Assembly (NCBI RefSeq): GCF_000427965.1
Contig: NZ_ATZA01000039.1
Span: 1 to 58,105 of the forward strand
Direction of reading: 5' to 3'
Origin: Olivibacter sitiensis DSM 17696
GTDB lineage: Bacteria; Bacteroidota; Bacteroidia; Sphingobacteriales; Sphingobacteriaceae
DNA length: 58,105 bases
This document shows positions 7,451-16,154 of this stretch, piece after piece; positions within the stretch are counted from its first letter, which is position 1, and every line of letters starts with the position of its first letter. The translations under genes and the position numbers were made by a program. The notes under the pieces were generated by a model. It had not been told where the DNA came from and made no database searches. It worked only from the letters and a program-made list of their open reading frames with translations.

Positions 7451-9811
7451 CTACTCATCCCTCAAGCTATCCACCGGATTGGCTATTGCCGCTCGTATCG
7501 CCTGTCCACTAACGGTGAGCAACGCAATCACTATGGCAGCAAATCCAGCCAAGGCAAACATCCACCATTCGATATCGATCCGATAGGCGAAATCTTCCAG
7601 CCACTTGCTCATGGCCCACCAAGCGATAGGGGAGGCGATGATAATGGCTATCAATACCAACTTGACGAAATCCTTGGTGAGCAGTGTCGCTATACCTGAA
7701 ACAGATGCTCCCAATACCTTGCGGATGCCGATTTCTTTGATACGCGTTTCTGCGATATACGATGCAAGTCCCAATAGACCCAAACAGGAGATAAAAATGG
7801 CCAACAAGGAAAATATAAACGATAGTGATGCCGTCTGCTGCTGATCTTTAAACTTCTCGGCATACCGCTGATCTACAAAATGGTAGTTGAACGGATATGC
7901 GGGATTGAATTTCTTTAAAATATTTTCGATGGTTTGCAGGTTCTGCTGCATGGAGCGATGTTCGTCTGTACGAACGATCATATTGAACATCCAATTTTTG
8001 GAAGGATATACCAGCATCGGTGTAATATCTCGATAGGGAGAACCGCTGATGAAATCTTTGAAAACACCTACTATGGTGTAGGTGTCATCGCCCCATTTTA
8101 GGTATTTCCCTACGGGATTTTCAAGCCCCATGGTTTTGATGGCCGCTTCGTTCAGTATCACGGAGCTGCTGTCTGCCGGAAGGCGGGCATAATCGAAATC
8201 ACGCCCATCGATGAGCGTTAAGCCTACGGTTTTTACAAAATCACTTTCCGCACGGGCGAGTTCAAAGGACATGTTTTTTATTTGTTCGGGTGTGGCCCCA
8301 TCCCACGAAAAACCTCCGCTTGACGAGGACGCATTCGTCGTGATCGTCCATCCCGTGCGTGTCACTCCTTTTGCGGCACCACTGTTCAACAGTTCGGCTT
8401 TGATGGCTTCATAGTTTTTATCAGCGCCTCCTTCTAGCGGAATTTCGAGCAGCTGCGATGTCGTATAGCCTACGTTACGTTCGCTGGCATGACGGATTTG
8501 AAGGCGTACGATCAATGTGGCCACGATGAGAACCGTAGCAATACCGAATTGCAAAACCACCAATACTTCACGAAAGTTTAGCGTGTACTGGCTTTTTTTT
8601 ACTAGACCTTTTAAGGTTTTTATCGGTTGGAAAGCCGATAGGACAAATGCAGGATAAGTCCCGGCAAGCAATCCTGTGCAGCCGATGAAGCTTAGCAAGC
8701 CCAACCAAATCAAAGGATTGGCAACTTCTAGTGAAAGGGGCTTGTCCAATACCCGGTTGAACAGCGGCAACGCCGTAAAGCTCAATAATATCGCAAGTAT
8801 TCCGGCAATAACCGCGATCATAACGGATTCCGTCAGAAATTGGCCGATGAGACTGCTTTTTCCGGCACCGATAACCTTGCGCACACCGACTTCTTTCGCT
8901 CTTTTTTGGCTCCTGGCCGTGCTCAGGTTGACGAAATTGATACAGGCAATACACAAGATCAGTAAGCCTATTCCAACAACCAGACGGACCTCCTCAATTT
9001 TTCCACCTATGGGAATACCATTCTCAAAGCGTGAATAGAGGTGCATCTTTGACATCGGATAAAGAAATATGGAATTAGACTTCATATCAGGCGCGTGTTT
9101 GCTAACGATAGGCGCTATTTTTTTGTTAAAAGCTTCCACATCCGTTCCGCTGCGTAACCGTACATAGGTGTAGTACGTGTTTGTATTCCAACTGCTAATG
9201 TACGTATTGGTATGATCCAAGGGTATCAGATAGCTGAAATCAAAATCGGTCTGGCTGGGGAGATCTTGAAGCACAGCCGTAACTTTATAAGGTTCTTCGT
9301 TGTCCAAAGTCACTATTTTTTCCAATGGATCTTCATCGCCAAATAAGCGCTTGGCCAGCTGTTGGGTAAGAACGATACTTTTTTGACCATCCAGAGGTTT
9401 TGTTGCATCGCCACTAAGCAAGGGAAAACCAAAAACCTGTAAAAAAGACGGATCTACCGCGTTCCCGATGGACTTGAGGCTTTTGTCTCCATAGGCCAAA
9501 AGGCGGTCGGTAGACCAGTACATGCGTGCAGCGTGTTCCACTTCGGGGTATTCCTCTTTTAACGCAATGGCGGCAGGTCCAGAGGTGATGTCATGAACAC
9601 TTACTTTTCCTTCGTCTGAATATCGATTCCAAAGTTTATAGATATCATCCTTATGCGTATAAAAGTTATCGTATTGCAGTTGATTCTGCACCCATAGGGA
9701 AACGATCAATACGGCGGCCATGCCGATAGCCAGACCAATAATGTTGATGGCCGAATATCCCTTGTTTTTCCATAGGCTTCGCCAAGCGGTTTTGAAATAG
9801 TTCTTTATCAT
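7451..9811 (-). CDS. FtsX/MacB-type ABC transporter permease (array member 2)
   Basis: A 786-residue permease starting MIKNYFKTAWRSLWKNKGY and ending NPVDSLRDE. TM1 is at about 20-42, followed by a MacB-like periplasmic domain, the helix-loop VNLSTARSQKRAKEVGVRKV, further helices, a second periplasmic domain and the closing motif KEIGIRKVLGAS with three helices. Its last 100 or so codons are strikingly like those of members 3 and 4 at the DNA level, whereas the central parts differ much more. This suggests tandem duplication with later homogenisation of the 3' end. The partner ATPase and substrate are not identifiable here. Repeat copies flank the gene on both sides. Confidence 0.9.
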   Translation of the reverse strand: MIKNYFKTAWRSLWKNKGYSAINIIGLAIGMAAVLIVSLWVQNQLQYDNFYTHKDDIYKLWNRYSDEGKVSVHDITSGPAAIALKEEYPEVEHAARMYWSTDRLLAYGDKSLKSIGNAVDPSFLQVFGFPLLSGDATKPLDGQKSIVLTQQLAKRLFGDEDPLEKIVTLDNEEPYKVTAVLQDLPSQTDFDFSYLIPLDHTNTYISSWNTNTYYTYVRLRSGTDVEAFNKKIAPIVSKHAPDMKSNSIFLYPMSKMHLYSRFENGIPIGGKIEEVRLVVGIGLLILCIACINFVNLSTARSQKRAKEVGVRKVIGAGKSSLIGQFLTESVMIAVIAGILAILLSFTALPLFNRVLDKPLSLEVANPLIWLGLLSFIGCTGLLAGTYPAFVLSAFQPIKTLKGLVKKSQYTLNFREVLVVLQFGIATVLIVATLIVRLQIRHASERNVGYTTSQLLEIPLEGGADKNYEAIKAELLNSGAAKGVTRTGWTITTNASSSSGGFSWDGATPEQIKNMSFELARAESDFVKTVGLTLIDGRDFDYARLPADSSSVILNEAAIKTMGLENPVGKYLKWGDDTYTIVGVFKDFISGSPYRDITPMLVYPSKNWMFNMIVRTDEHRSMQQNLQTIENILKKFNPAYPFNYHFVDQRYAEKFKDQQQTASLSFIFSLLAIFISCLGLLGLASYIAETRIKEIGIRKVLGASVSGIATLLTKDFVKLVLIAIIIASPIAWWAMSKWLEDFAYRIDIEWWMFALAGFAAIVIALLTVSGQAIRAAIANPVDSLRDE

Positions 9812-10049
9812 ATTTTTAGTATTGAGATATGCGTATTGAGATATGAGACATTAGATATGAGATTTGAGACTACTTAAAACTTATCACGTGTAACTTTTCC
9901 TGCTTTAGTCTCTGGTCCCCGACTGCCGTCAGGCAAATTTTTTGCTTTTAGTTCTTAATAATCTTAACGAAATAAATCCGAAAAACTTTACCAAAGTTGC
10001 GCGCAAAGGCCATAGCGCCGGCAAACTTTGGTAAAGTTCTTAAGCTTAG
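9812..10049. repeat. Permease-array intergenic repeat, copy 3
   Basis: This 238-bp gap has the same order as the 7249-7450 copy: a degenerate TATGAGA/GAGATTTGAGAC leader block (from about 9841), the block containing TTATCACGTGTAACTT, a CTGCCGTCAGGCA palindrome near 9924, and the terminal core from 9944. The core has perfect arms AACTTTACCAAAGTT (9984-9998) and AACTTTGGTAAAGTT (10024-10038). It contains no open frame of note and no operator of the TGTCCG type. Confidence 0.75.
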
Positions 10050-12503
10050 CTACTCATCCCTTAAACTATCCACCGGATTGGCCAATGCCGCTTTGATTGC
10101 CTGCCAGCTTACCGTTGCCAAGGCGATTGCCACGGCCGCCAATCCAGCCAAGGCAAACATCCACCATTCGATATCAATCCGATACGCGAAATCTTGGAGC
10201 CACTTGCTCATCGCCCACCAAGCGATGGGAGAGGCGATGATGACCGCTAGGAATACTTGCATGATGAATCCTTTGGCCAAAAGATTGACGATGGCAGGAA
10301 TGGATGCGCCCAATACTTTGCGGATGCCGATTTCCTTGGTACGAAGCTCAGCCATATAAGCTGCCAAGCCAAACAAGCCCAGACAAGCGATGAAGATGGC
10401 CAGTCCCGCAAATCCAGTAAAAATATATCCTGTTTGGACAACGTCTTTATAAATGGACTCGAATTGACTGTCCATAAACGAAAACCGCATGTCTTGATTG
10501 GGTGCAAATTTGCTCCATATACGTTTCACTTCTTCCACACTTTGAGCGATATCGCCCTCTTTGAGTTTGACCGAGATCATGTGCGGACTATGCCCCAAAG
10601 CAAGTGCCATACCACCTATTTCACCTTCGCGTATGGATTCAAATTCAAAATCCGAAACTACCCCGATGACGGTAAATGCTTGCCAATCATTCACAATGCG
10701 TGCACCAACAGGTTGCTCTAAATTAAGCATGTTGGCAAGCTTTTCATTGATGATGACCGATTGGGAGTCTGTCGCCATGGAAGAAGCAAAATTACGCCCC
10801 GCAGTGAGGTCGATTCCCATGGTTCCGATGTAGTCTTCATCCACTTGCCAAAATTGCGATTGCACCGGATCGGTGGTCTGCTTTGTACCCTCGTTCCATA
10901 TTGGATTGCCATTGCGCTTTGCCGCCGCCATATGTACAGGTAGATAATCGCCTATCGTAACGTTTTGAACAAGCGCAGATCTTTTCAACTCCGACTTAAA
11001 AGCCTGGACTTGGCTGCCCAGCATGTTTGTACCCTCCAAAACCATTATTTGTGATTTGTCAAATCCGGGTTGCCTATGGAGGATAAATTGCATCTGATAA
11101 TGGATAACTAAAGTACAGACGATCAAGATGACAGAAATGGTAAATTGGAAGACTACCAACCCTCGGCGTAAAATCGGTTGACGTGCGCCGGTACTGGTCT
11201 TTCCTTTCAGGACGGTAGCAGGTTTGAAGGATGAGAGGTAGAAGGCAGGGTACACGCCCGCCAGTACACCGATAACCAAAGAGGTGGTTCCCAGAAATGG
11301 AATGAACCACCATTCCCGCCAAGGAAATGCTATGGTTTTATCGCTCAACTGATTGAATATTGGCAAAAAAAGCACAGCGGCAAGGATGCCCAGTAGTACT
11401 GCCAGTGAACAATAAAATATGGACTCCAATAAAAAATGGAGGACAATAGCGGATTGTTTGGATCCTACTATTTTGCGCATACCTACTTCCCGTGCTTTTG
11501 CGGCAGAACGTGCGGTTGCCAGATTGACAAAATTGATGGCAGCGATGGCTAAAATAAAAATGGCTGTTGCGGTAAATAACCAAACTACCCGCTGATCTCC
11601 TTTATTGTCTGTAAAGATTTGATAATCAAGTATGTCATACGAATTGAGGTGAATATCCTGTATCGGTTGCAATATCAATTTGGCAGATTTCATCCGTTCG
11701 GTAATTGGTCTTCCAGCAGTTTTTGCCGCTGGGATCATGTAGTCGTTGATGACCAAATCACCCATCCGATTCTGTAACGAACTGATATCGGCACTAGGTT
11801 TGATTTTTAGGTAAATGACATAGTTGCTGGCATTCCAGTTCTCTTGTTCTCCTTCATAAAAATGCATGTTGTTCAATGATACAAAAAAGTCCAGGCCATG
11901 TAGGTGGGAGTTGGAAGGAATATTCTCCATAACTGCGGTGATGGTAATCGCCACCGATTGGTCTCCGTTGATAAAAAGGCGTTTGCCGACGGGGTCGATA
12001 CCGGGATAAAGTTTTTCGGCTTTTCTTTTCGTGATGACAACACTCATCGGATTTTTCAAAGCGTCTTTCAAATTTCCGTAGGCCGTTGGCTGCGGCATCA
12101 TGTCAAGAATTGCTTGGTCGGCAAAAGTAAACCCCTCTTCGTAAAACAGCTCTGGCTTGTCTTCCGTACTAATCTGGTTGCTACCTGCACCGAATAGTGG
12201 GCTGGGCAAAAGACGACCCTGAACTTCTATATCTGGAAAGTAATCCTCTAGCACCTTTGACATAGGAGCGGGAAAAGAAGTCCCTTTTGTGTTTTCTCCT
12301 TGGTTATTCTGCGATTGACCGACCAAGCGATAAATGCGGTCGGAATCGGGGTAGGATTTGTCATATCCCCGTTCATGCAAAACATACAAGAGTATGAGGA
12401 GACATGCGCCAATGCTTAAGGCAAATCCACCTATTTTTATGGCGCTATATTTCCATTCCTTAAGGAAAGTACGCCAAACGATTTTAAAAGAATACTTTAT
12501 CAT
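10050..12503 (-). CDS. FtsX/MacB-type ABC transporter permease (array member 3)
   Basis: An 817-residue permease of the same duplicated FtsX/MacB plan. Its N terminus, MIKYSFKIVWRTFLKEWKY, is the most divergent of the first four array members, while the C-terminal segment KEIGIRKVLGAS...NPVDSLRDE is nearly invariant. The first cytoplasmic loop reads INFVNLATARSAAKAREVGM, followed by RKIVGS. The insertion between TM1 and TM2 includes a glutamine/asparagine-rich start (SQNNQGENTKG), so it probably recognises something different from its neighbours. The start at 12503 lies just inside the A/T-rich repeat leader. Function is inferred from family only. Confidence 0.9.
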   Translation of the reverse strand: MIKYSFKIVWRTFLKEWKYSAIKIGGFALSIGACLLILLYVLHERGYDKSYPDSDRIYRLVGQSQNNQGENTKGTSFPAPMSKVLEDYFPDIEVQGRLLPSPLFGAGSNQISTEDKPELFYEEGFTFADQAILDMMPQPTAYGNLKDALKNPMSVVITKRKAEKLYPGIDPVGKRLFINGDQSVAITITAVMENIPSNSHLHGLDFFVSLNNMHFYEGEQENWNASNYVIYLKIKPSADISSLQNRMGDLVINDYMIPAAKTAGRPITERMKSAKLILQPIQDIHLNSYDILDYQIFTDNKGDQRVVWLFTATAIFILAIAAINFVNLATARSAAKAREVGMRKIVGSKQSAIVLHFLLESIFYCSLAVLLGILAAVLFLPIFNQLSDKTIAFPWREWWFIPFLGTTSLVIGVLAGVYPAFYLSSFKPATVLKGKTSTGARQPILRRGLVVFQFTISVILIVCTLVIHYQMQFILHRQPGFDKSQIMVLEGTNMLGSQVQAFKSELKRSALVQNVTIGDYLPVHMAAAKRNGNPIWNEGTKQTTDPVQSQFWQVDEDYIGTMGIDLTAGRNFASSMATDSQSVIINEKLANMLNLEQPVGARIVNDWQAFTVIGVVSDFEFESIREGEIGGMALALGHSPHMISVKLKEGDIAQSVEEVKRIWSKFAPNQDMRFSFMDSQFESIYKDVVQTGYIFTGFAGLAIFIACLGLFGLAAYMAELRTKEIGIRKVLGASIPAIVNLLAKGFIMQVFLAVIIASPIAWWAMSKWLQDFAYRIDIEWWMFALAGLAAVAIALATVSWQAIKAALANPVDSLRDE

Positions 12504-12722
12504 AATATTTAGATATGAGACATTAGTTATGAGATTTGAGACTACTTAAAACTTATAGCGTACAACTTTTATTAGATCAGCTTTTGTCTTTAGTCCCTGA
12601 CTGCCGTCAGGCAAGTTCTCTGTTTTTAGTTCTAAATAATCTTAACGAAATAATTTCCGAGAAACTTTACCAAAGTTTGCCTATGCTTTGGCCTTGCGCA
12701 CAACTTTGGTAAAGTTCTTAAT
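12504..12722. repeat. Permease-array intergenic repeat, copy 4
   Basis: The most diverged copy. The leader GAGATTTGAGACTACTTAAA starts at 12531, the CTGCCGTCAGGCA palindrome is at about 12601, and the core from 12622 has perfect arms AACTTTACCAAAGTT (12663-12677) and AACTTTGGTAAAGTT (12702-12716). The loop sequence differs completely from copies 1-3 while the stem is unchanged, so the stem appears to be under selection as a structure. Confidence 0.75.
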
Positions 12723-15155
12723 TTACTCATCCCTTAAACTATCCACCGGATTGGCCAATGCCGCTTTGATAGCCTGCCAGCTCACGGTCGCTAATGCAAT
12801 TGCAACTGCTGCCAGTCCCGCCAAAGCAAACATCCACCATTGTATTTCGATTCGGTACGCAAAGTCCTCCAACCATTTGTTCATCGCCCACCACGCGATG
12901 GGAGAGGCGATGACAATGGCAATCAGCACCAGTTTGACGAAATCGGACGAAAGCATTCGCACGATACTGGATATCGATGCTCCCAATACCTTGCGGATGC
13001 CCACCTCTTTGGTGCGCTGCTCCACCATGTAGGTTGTGAGGCCAAAGAGTCCCAAGGAGGCAATAATGATGGTAAGGATTGAAAACGATAGGGCAATTTT
13101 GCTAACCCGTTGCTCGGCCTTGTACATCGATTCAAACGACTCGTCGAGAAACTGATAGCTGAAGGGCATGCCTGGTGCCATGGATTTCCATTGGGTTTCA
13201 ATACGGCTAAGCAAGGTCTGTACATCACTTGCGTCGACTTTAAAAGCCGTGGTCCATTTATTATAGCCCAAGCGCATGCAAAGTGGCCCGATATGCTGGC
13301 GCAAAGATTCAAAATGGAAATTTTCCACCATCCCGACAATGGTATAGGCTATGGGCGGTGCGGCAAGATCATCCGGCATATAGAGCTTTTTTCCTACCGG
13401 GTCGTCATATCCCATTAACCTCGCGGCAGCCTCATTGATGATGAGACCTGTTGAATCTGTTCCATAATCAGGAGAGAAATTCCTCCCTTTCAATACCTTC
13501 ATATCCAATGTGGGGACATAATCGTAATCGATATTCCACACCTGCATGCTGAACATATTGTTCTCATTCATTACTGCATCCGTTGAAAAAGAATTGTCGC
13601 TTCTGGAAGAATTGCCCACGGGAAGGTAACCCGCGAAGGAGGCGGCCTTAACACCATTCATCTTCGCCACTTCGTTCTTGAACGCATCCCCACCGTTGCC
13701 TAGCGCTCCCGTACCATTGATGACCAATACCTGGTCCTTGTTGAACCCGATTTTTTTGTTCCGGATATAATTCAGCTGTTGGAATACAATGACGGTGCCG
13801 GTTAGGAGTATAATGGTGGTGACAAACTGGAACACGACCAGTGAACTCCTGAAATTGCTTTTCTGAAATCCGCCGTTTATCTTGCCTTTCAGTACTTTAA
13901 TAGGCCGAAACGCCGACAAGAAAAGCGCCGGATAAAGGCCAGCCAATGTTCCTACGACAATGGTCAACAATAATAGAACGATCAGGTATGCCGGTTTGGC
14001 TAAATCTGAAATGCCGAGTTCCTTGCCAGAAATCGTATTGAAGCTCCCAAGGGATAATCCAACCAGACCTATCGACAGCAATAAGCCGAGAAACACCATG
14101 ATGATCGATTCAACGAGAAACTGGCCGACTAACAAGCGTCTTCCTGTTCCCAGCACTTTTCGGATGCCCACTTCCTTGGCACGTGAGGCTGATCGCGCGG
14201 TAGACAGGTTCATGAAATTTACGCAGGCAAGTAGTAGGATAAATAGCGCCACAGCTACAAAGATGTATACATACTGTATGCTGCTATTGACGCCCAATTC
14301 TGGATGCCTGTCTGAATGCAGGTGGATGTCCGTCAGGGGTATTAACGAGTAGTCCAGCCTGTTGCCAGCCCGGGCAAATTCTTCCATGGAAGCCACATTC
14401 ATATACTGTTTCGCCTGGGGTAGGATATATTTATCGATTACCTGTTTAAAATTCTTTTCGAATGCTTTATAATCCGTCCCCGGCTTCAGCAGGATGTATG
14501 TTTGGAAATTGTGACTCAAAAAACTTTCCCATGGATAACGTACGTTTTTCATGGAGAAAAAGAAGTCGAAATTGAAATGCGAATTGCGTGGAATGTCTGC
14601 TATCACCGCCGTCACTTTGTATAGCGTGCCATTGTTGTCGTTTGTTTCAAGGGATTTACCTACGGCATTTGTGGTGCCGAAATACCGGTTTGCCGCAGAT
14701 GCCGTAATGACGACCGTATTGGGTTCGTTTAGCGCGGTGTGGGTATTACCGGCAATAGCCGGCAACGTGAATACATCGAACAAGGTAGAATCAACGTGTG
14801 CCACACGGCTTTCATTGATGAATTGGTTGCCTTTCTTGATAAGCTTTGATCCCGAAGAGGCATAAAATCGGGTGAATGTTTCCACTTGCGGGTAATCGTT
14901 TTTTAAGACCGCACCCATGGGGTCGCTGCTGGTAGCCAGCGTGAGGTCAACGCCGCCAATACGCAAATCGGAGTTGACGCGATAGATGCGATCTGCCTTT
15001 TCATTGTACTTGTCATAGCTTAGCTCATCCACTACATATAAGGCAATCAGGATGAAGCAAGCCAAACCAATTGCCAGGCCAGCAATGTTGACGATGGAGA
15101 ACGTCTTGTTCTTAACAAGGTTTCGCCAAGCGATTTTGATGTAATTTCTTATCAT
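12723..15155 (-). CDS. FtsX/MacB-type ABC transporter permease (array member 4, promoter-proximal)
   Basis: An 810-residue permease starting MIRNYIKIAWRNLVKNKTF, with TM1 at about 20-42, a MacB-like domain, first loop VNFMNLSTARSASRAKEVGI, a second periplasmic domain containing SFAGYLPVGNSSRSDNSF, and closing loop KEVGIRKVLGAS. It ends NPVDSLRDE. It is the first gene of the four-permease run. Its upstream region (15156-15467) carries the shared TGTCCG operators and a TGGCA box, so it is probably the gene where transcription of the run begins. No ATPase is encoded nearby, and the permease presumably uses a LolD/MacB-type ATPase from another locus. Confidence 0.9.
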   Translation of the reverse strand: MIRNYIKIAWRNLVKNKTFSIVNIAGLAIGLACFILIALYVVDELSYDKYNEKADRIYRVNSDLRIGGVDLTLATSSDPMGAVLKNDYPQVETFTRFYASSGSKLIKKGNQFINESRVAHVDSTLFDVFTLPAIAGNTHTALNEPNTVVITASAANRYFGTTNAVGKSLETNDNNGTLYKVTAVIADIPRNSHFNFDFFFSMKNVRYPWESFLSHNFQTYILLKPGTDYKAFEKNFKQVIDKYILPQAKQYMNVASMEEFARAGNRLDYSLIPLTDIHLHSDRHPELGVNSSIQYVYIFVAVALFILLLACVNFMNLSTARSASRAKEVGIRKVLGTGRRLLVGQFLVESIIMVFLGLLLSIGLVGLSLGSFNTISGKELGISDLAKPAYLIVLLLLTIVVGTLAGLYPALFLSAFRPIKVLKGKINGGFQKSNFRSSLVVFQFVTTIILLTGTVIVFQQLNYIRNKKIGFNKDQVLVINGTGALGNGGDAFKNEVAKMNGVKAASFAGYLPVGNSSRSDNSFSTDAVMNENNMFSMQVWNIDYDYVPTLDMKVLKGRNFSPDYGTDSTGLIINEAAARLMGYDDPVGKKLYMPDDLAAPPIAYTIVGMVENFHFESLRQHIGPLCMRLGYNKWTTAFKVDASDVQTLLSRIETQWKSMAPGMPFSYQFLDESFESMYKAEQRVSKIALSFSILTIIIASLGLFGLTTYMVEQRTKEVGIRKVLGASISSIVRMLSSDFVKLVLIAIVIASPIAWWAMNKWLEDFAYRIEIQWWMFALAGLAAVAIALATVSWQAIKAALANPVDSLRDE

Positions 15156-15467
15156 AGTTTTAGATATGAGACATTAGATATGAGATTTGAGACATCAAAC
15201 GTCAGAAAATCTCCTTGAGTTATAGGTGATAAATTTTAAGTGATAAACATCACAGTGGCCATGCCACCAGAAGATTTATAACTTACAACGTACAACTCAA
15301 AAAAGGTCATGCCAAAATCGTTCCTTTTGTTTTAATGATCTTATTATCAGTATTTTGATTGATTTTTTGTCTATAGAATTGTCCGATAACGGACAGTGAT
15401 TGTGCGAAAATGAATAAGGGTATGCAAGGTGCTAGCTGACTTTATCCTAAGTGCCAATGGCAAGTGA
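15156..15467 (-). promoter_or_regulatory. Permease promoter region: paired TGTnCG operators and TGGCA (-24-like) box
   Basis: Reading away from the gene there is a leader with TATGAGA/GAGATTTGAGACATC repeats (15169-15205), a TGGCA on the minus strand (15310-15314), and a perfect inverted repeat TGTCCGATAACGGACA at 15380-15395 centred 75 bp upstream of the GG. A half-site TGTGCG follows at 15401-15406, 21 bp out. A block of about 100 bp here (15303-15397) is nearly identical to 18690-18785. The arrangement resembles a sigma-54 promoter with enhancer sites, but the -12 position reads TTTT rather than TTGC. No gene lies in this gap. Confidence 0.6.
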
Positions 15468-16088
15468 TCAATCCGCTTGTTCTGTATCGGACACCGATGG
15501 AACAGGGAAGTGCGGGCCATAAAAACAAGTCCATGTCTGATCCTCATAGATGGATGTATAGGTGATGGCTATCCCAATGAGGCCTTTACGGTTGAATAAT
15601 TCGTACAGTTGCTCTGCTGTTTTGTTTTCGCGATTGGCGTTGCCCACCAGCGTGATTTTTGAATTGGCTGGAATCAACTGCTTGCTGGAAAGGTTGGTAT
15701 AATAAATGTCTAGCCGTTCTTCAGCTAGATTGGGGTTGATTTCCTCGAGTATAAAATTGGCTAAGTCCATGGCATAAACGGAATCTTGGTAATGTACGTA
15801 GAGCGATTTGATCAATGCGGGGCCGATGCCGTTGTTCTCCAGGTTGATTTGATGCCTGGTTCCTTGATCATAGCTTGTTCCCAGCTGCAGGTAGGGGAGT
15901 ACAGCCATCTTCTGTGCCTTTTCCTCTAGGTAATACATCTTGTTGGAAAGATGGGTCTGGTAGACCAAGATAAATAGCGTGGAAACACTGACAAACAGTG
16001 CAGATAAGCTCAATATCCGATTGGTCTGTAGCAGTTTTTTCTTCTTGGCCGAGAATAACGCACCCGGCTTGTCTAGGTTTTCTTCCAT
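15468..16088 (-). CDS. Membrane-anchored protein of unknown function
   Basis: A 206-residue protein with a basic N terminus (SAKKKKLLQTNR), one transmembrane helix (about 27-47, ILSLSALFVSVSTLFILVYQ), a short coiled segment (MYYLEEKAQKMA) and a soluble C-terminal domain of about 140 residues containing NLENNGIGPALIKSLYVHYQD. Small proteins of this kind (helix, then VLPYL.L, then NNGIGPA) are common in Bacteroidota as uncharacterised membrane proteins. I cannot name a function. It lies between permease members 4 and 5 on the same strand, 66 bp after member 5 ends, and may be co-transcribed with it. Confidence 0.7.
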   Translation of the reverse strand: MEENLDKPGALFSAKKKKLLQTNRILSLSALFVSVSTLFILVYQTHLSNKMYYLEEKAQKMAVLPYLQLGTSYDQGTRHQINLENNGIGPALIKSLYVHYQDSVYAMDLANFILEEINPNLAEERLDIYYTNLSSKQLIPANSKITLVGNANRENKTAEQLYELFNRKGLIGIAITYTSIYEDQTWTCFYGPHFPVPSVSDTEQAD

Positions 16089-16154
16089 GGATGTTCGTAT
16101 TCAAATAATCAAAAAAGAGAAATGTTTTGTCATTGTCAATAGGATAAATACCCG

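Noticed and set aside
7249-12722. Insertion sequence scars in the permease gaps
   Set aside because: The repeated gaps carry no transposase remnants or target duplications and extend smoothly into homologous gene ends, so tandem duplication explains them better.
15298-15314. Confident sigma-54 promoter call
   Set aside because: TGGCA is present, but the GC expected at -12 is TT in the 15-kb and 18-kb promoters, so I report the arrangement as sigma-54-like only.
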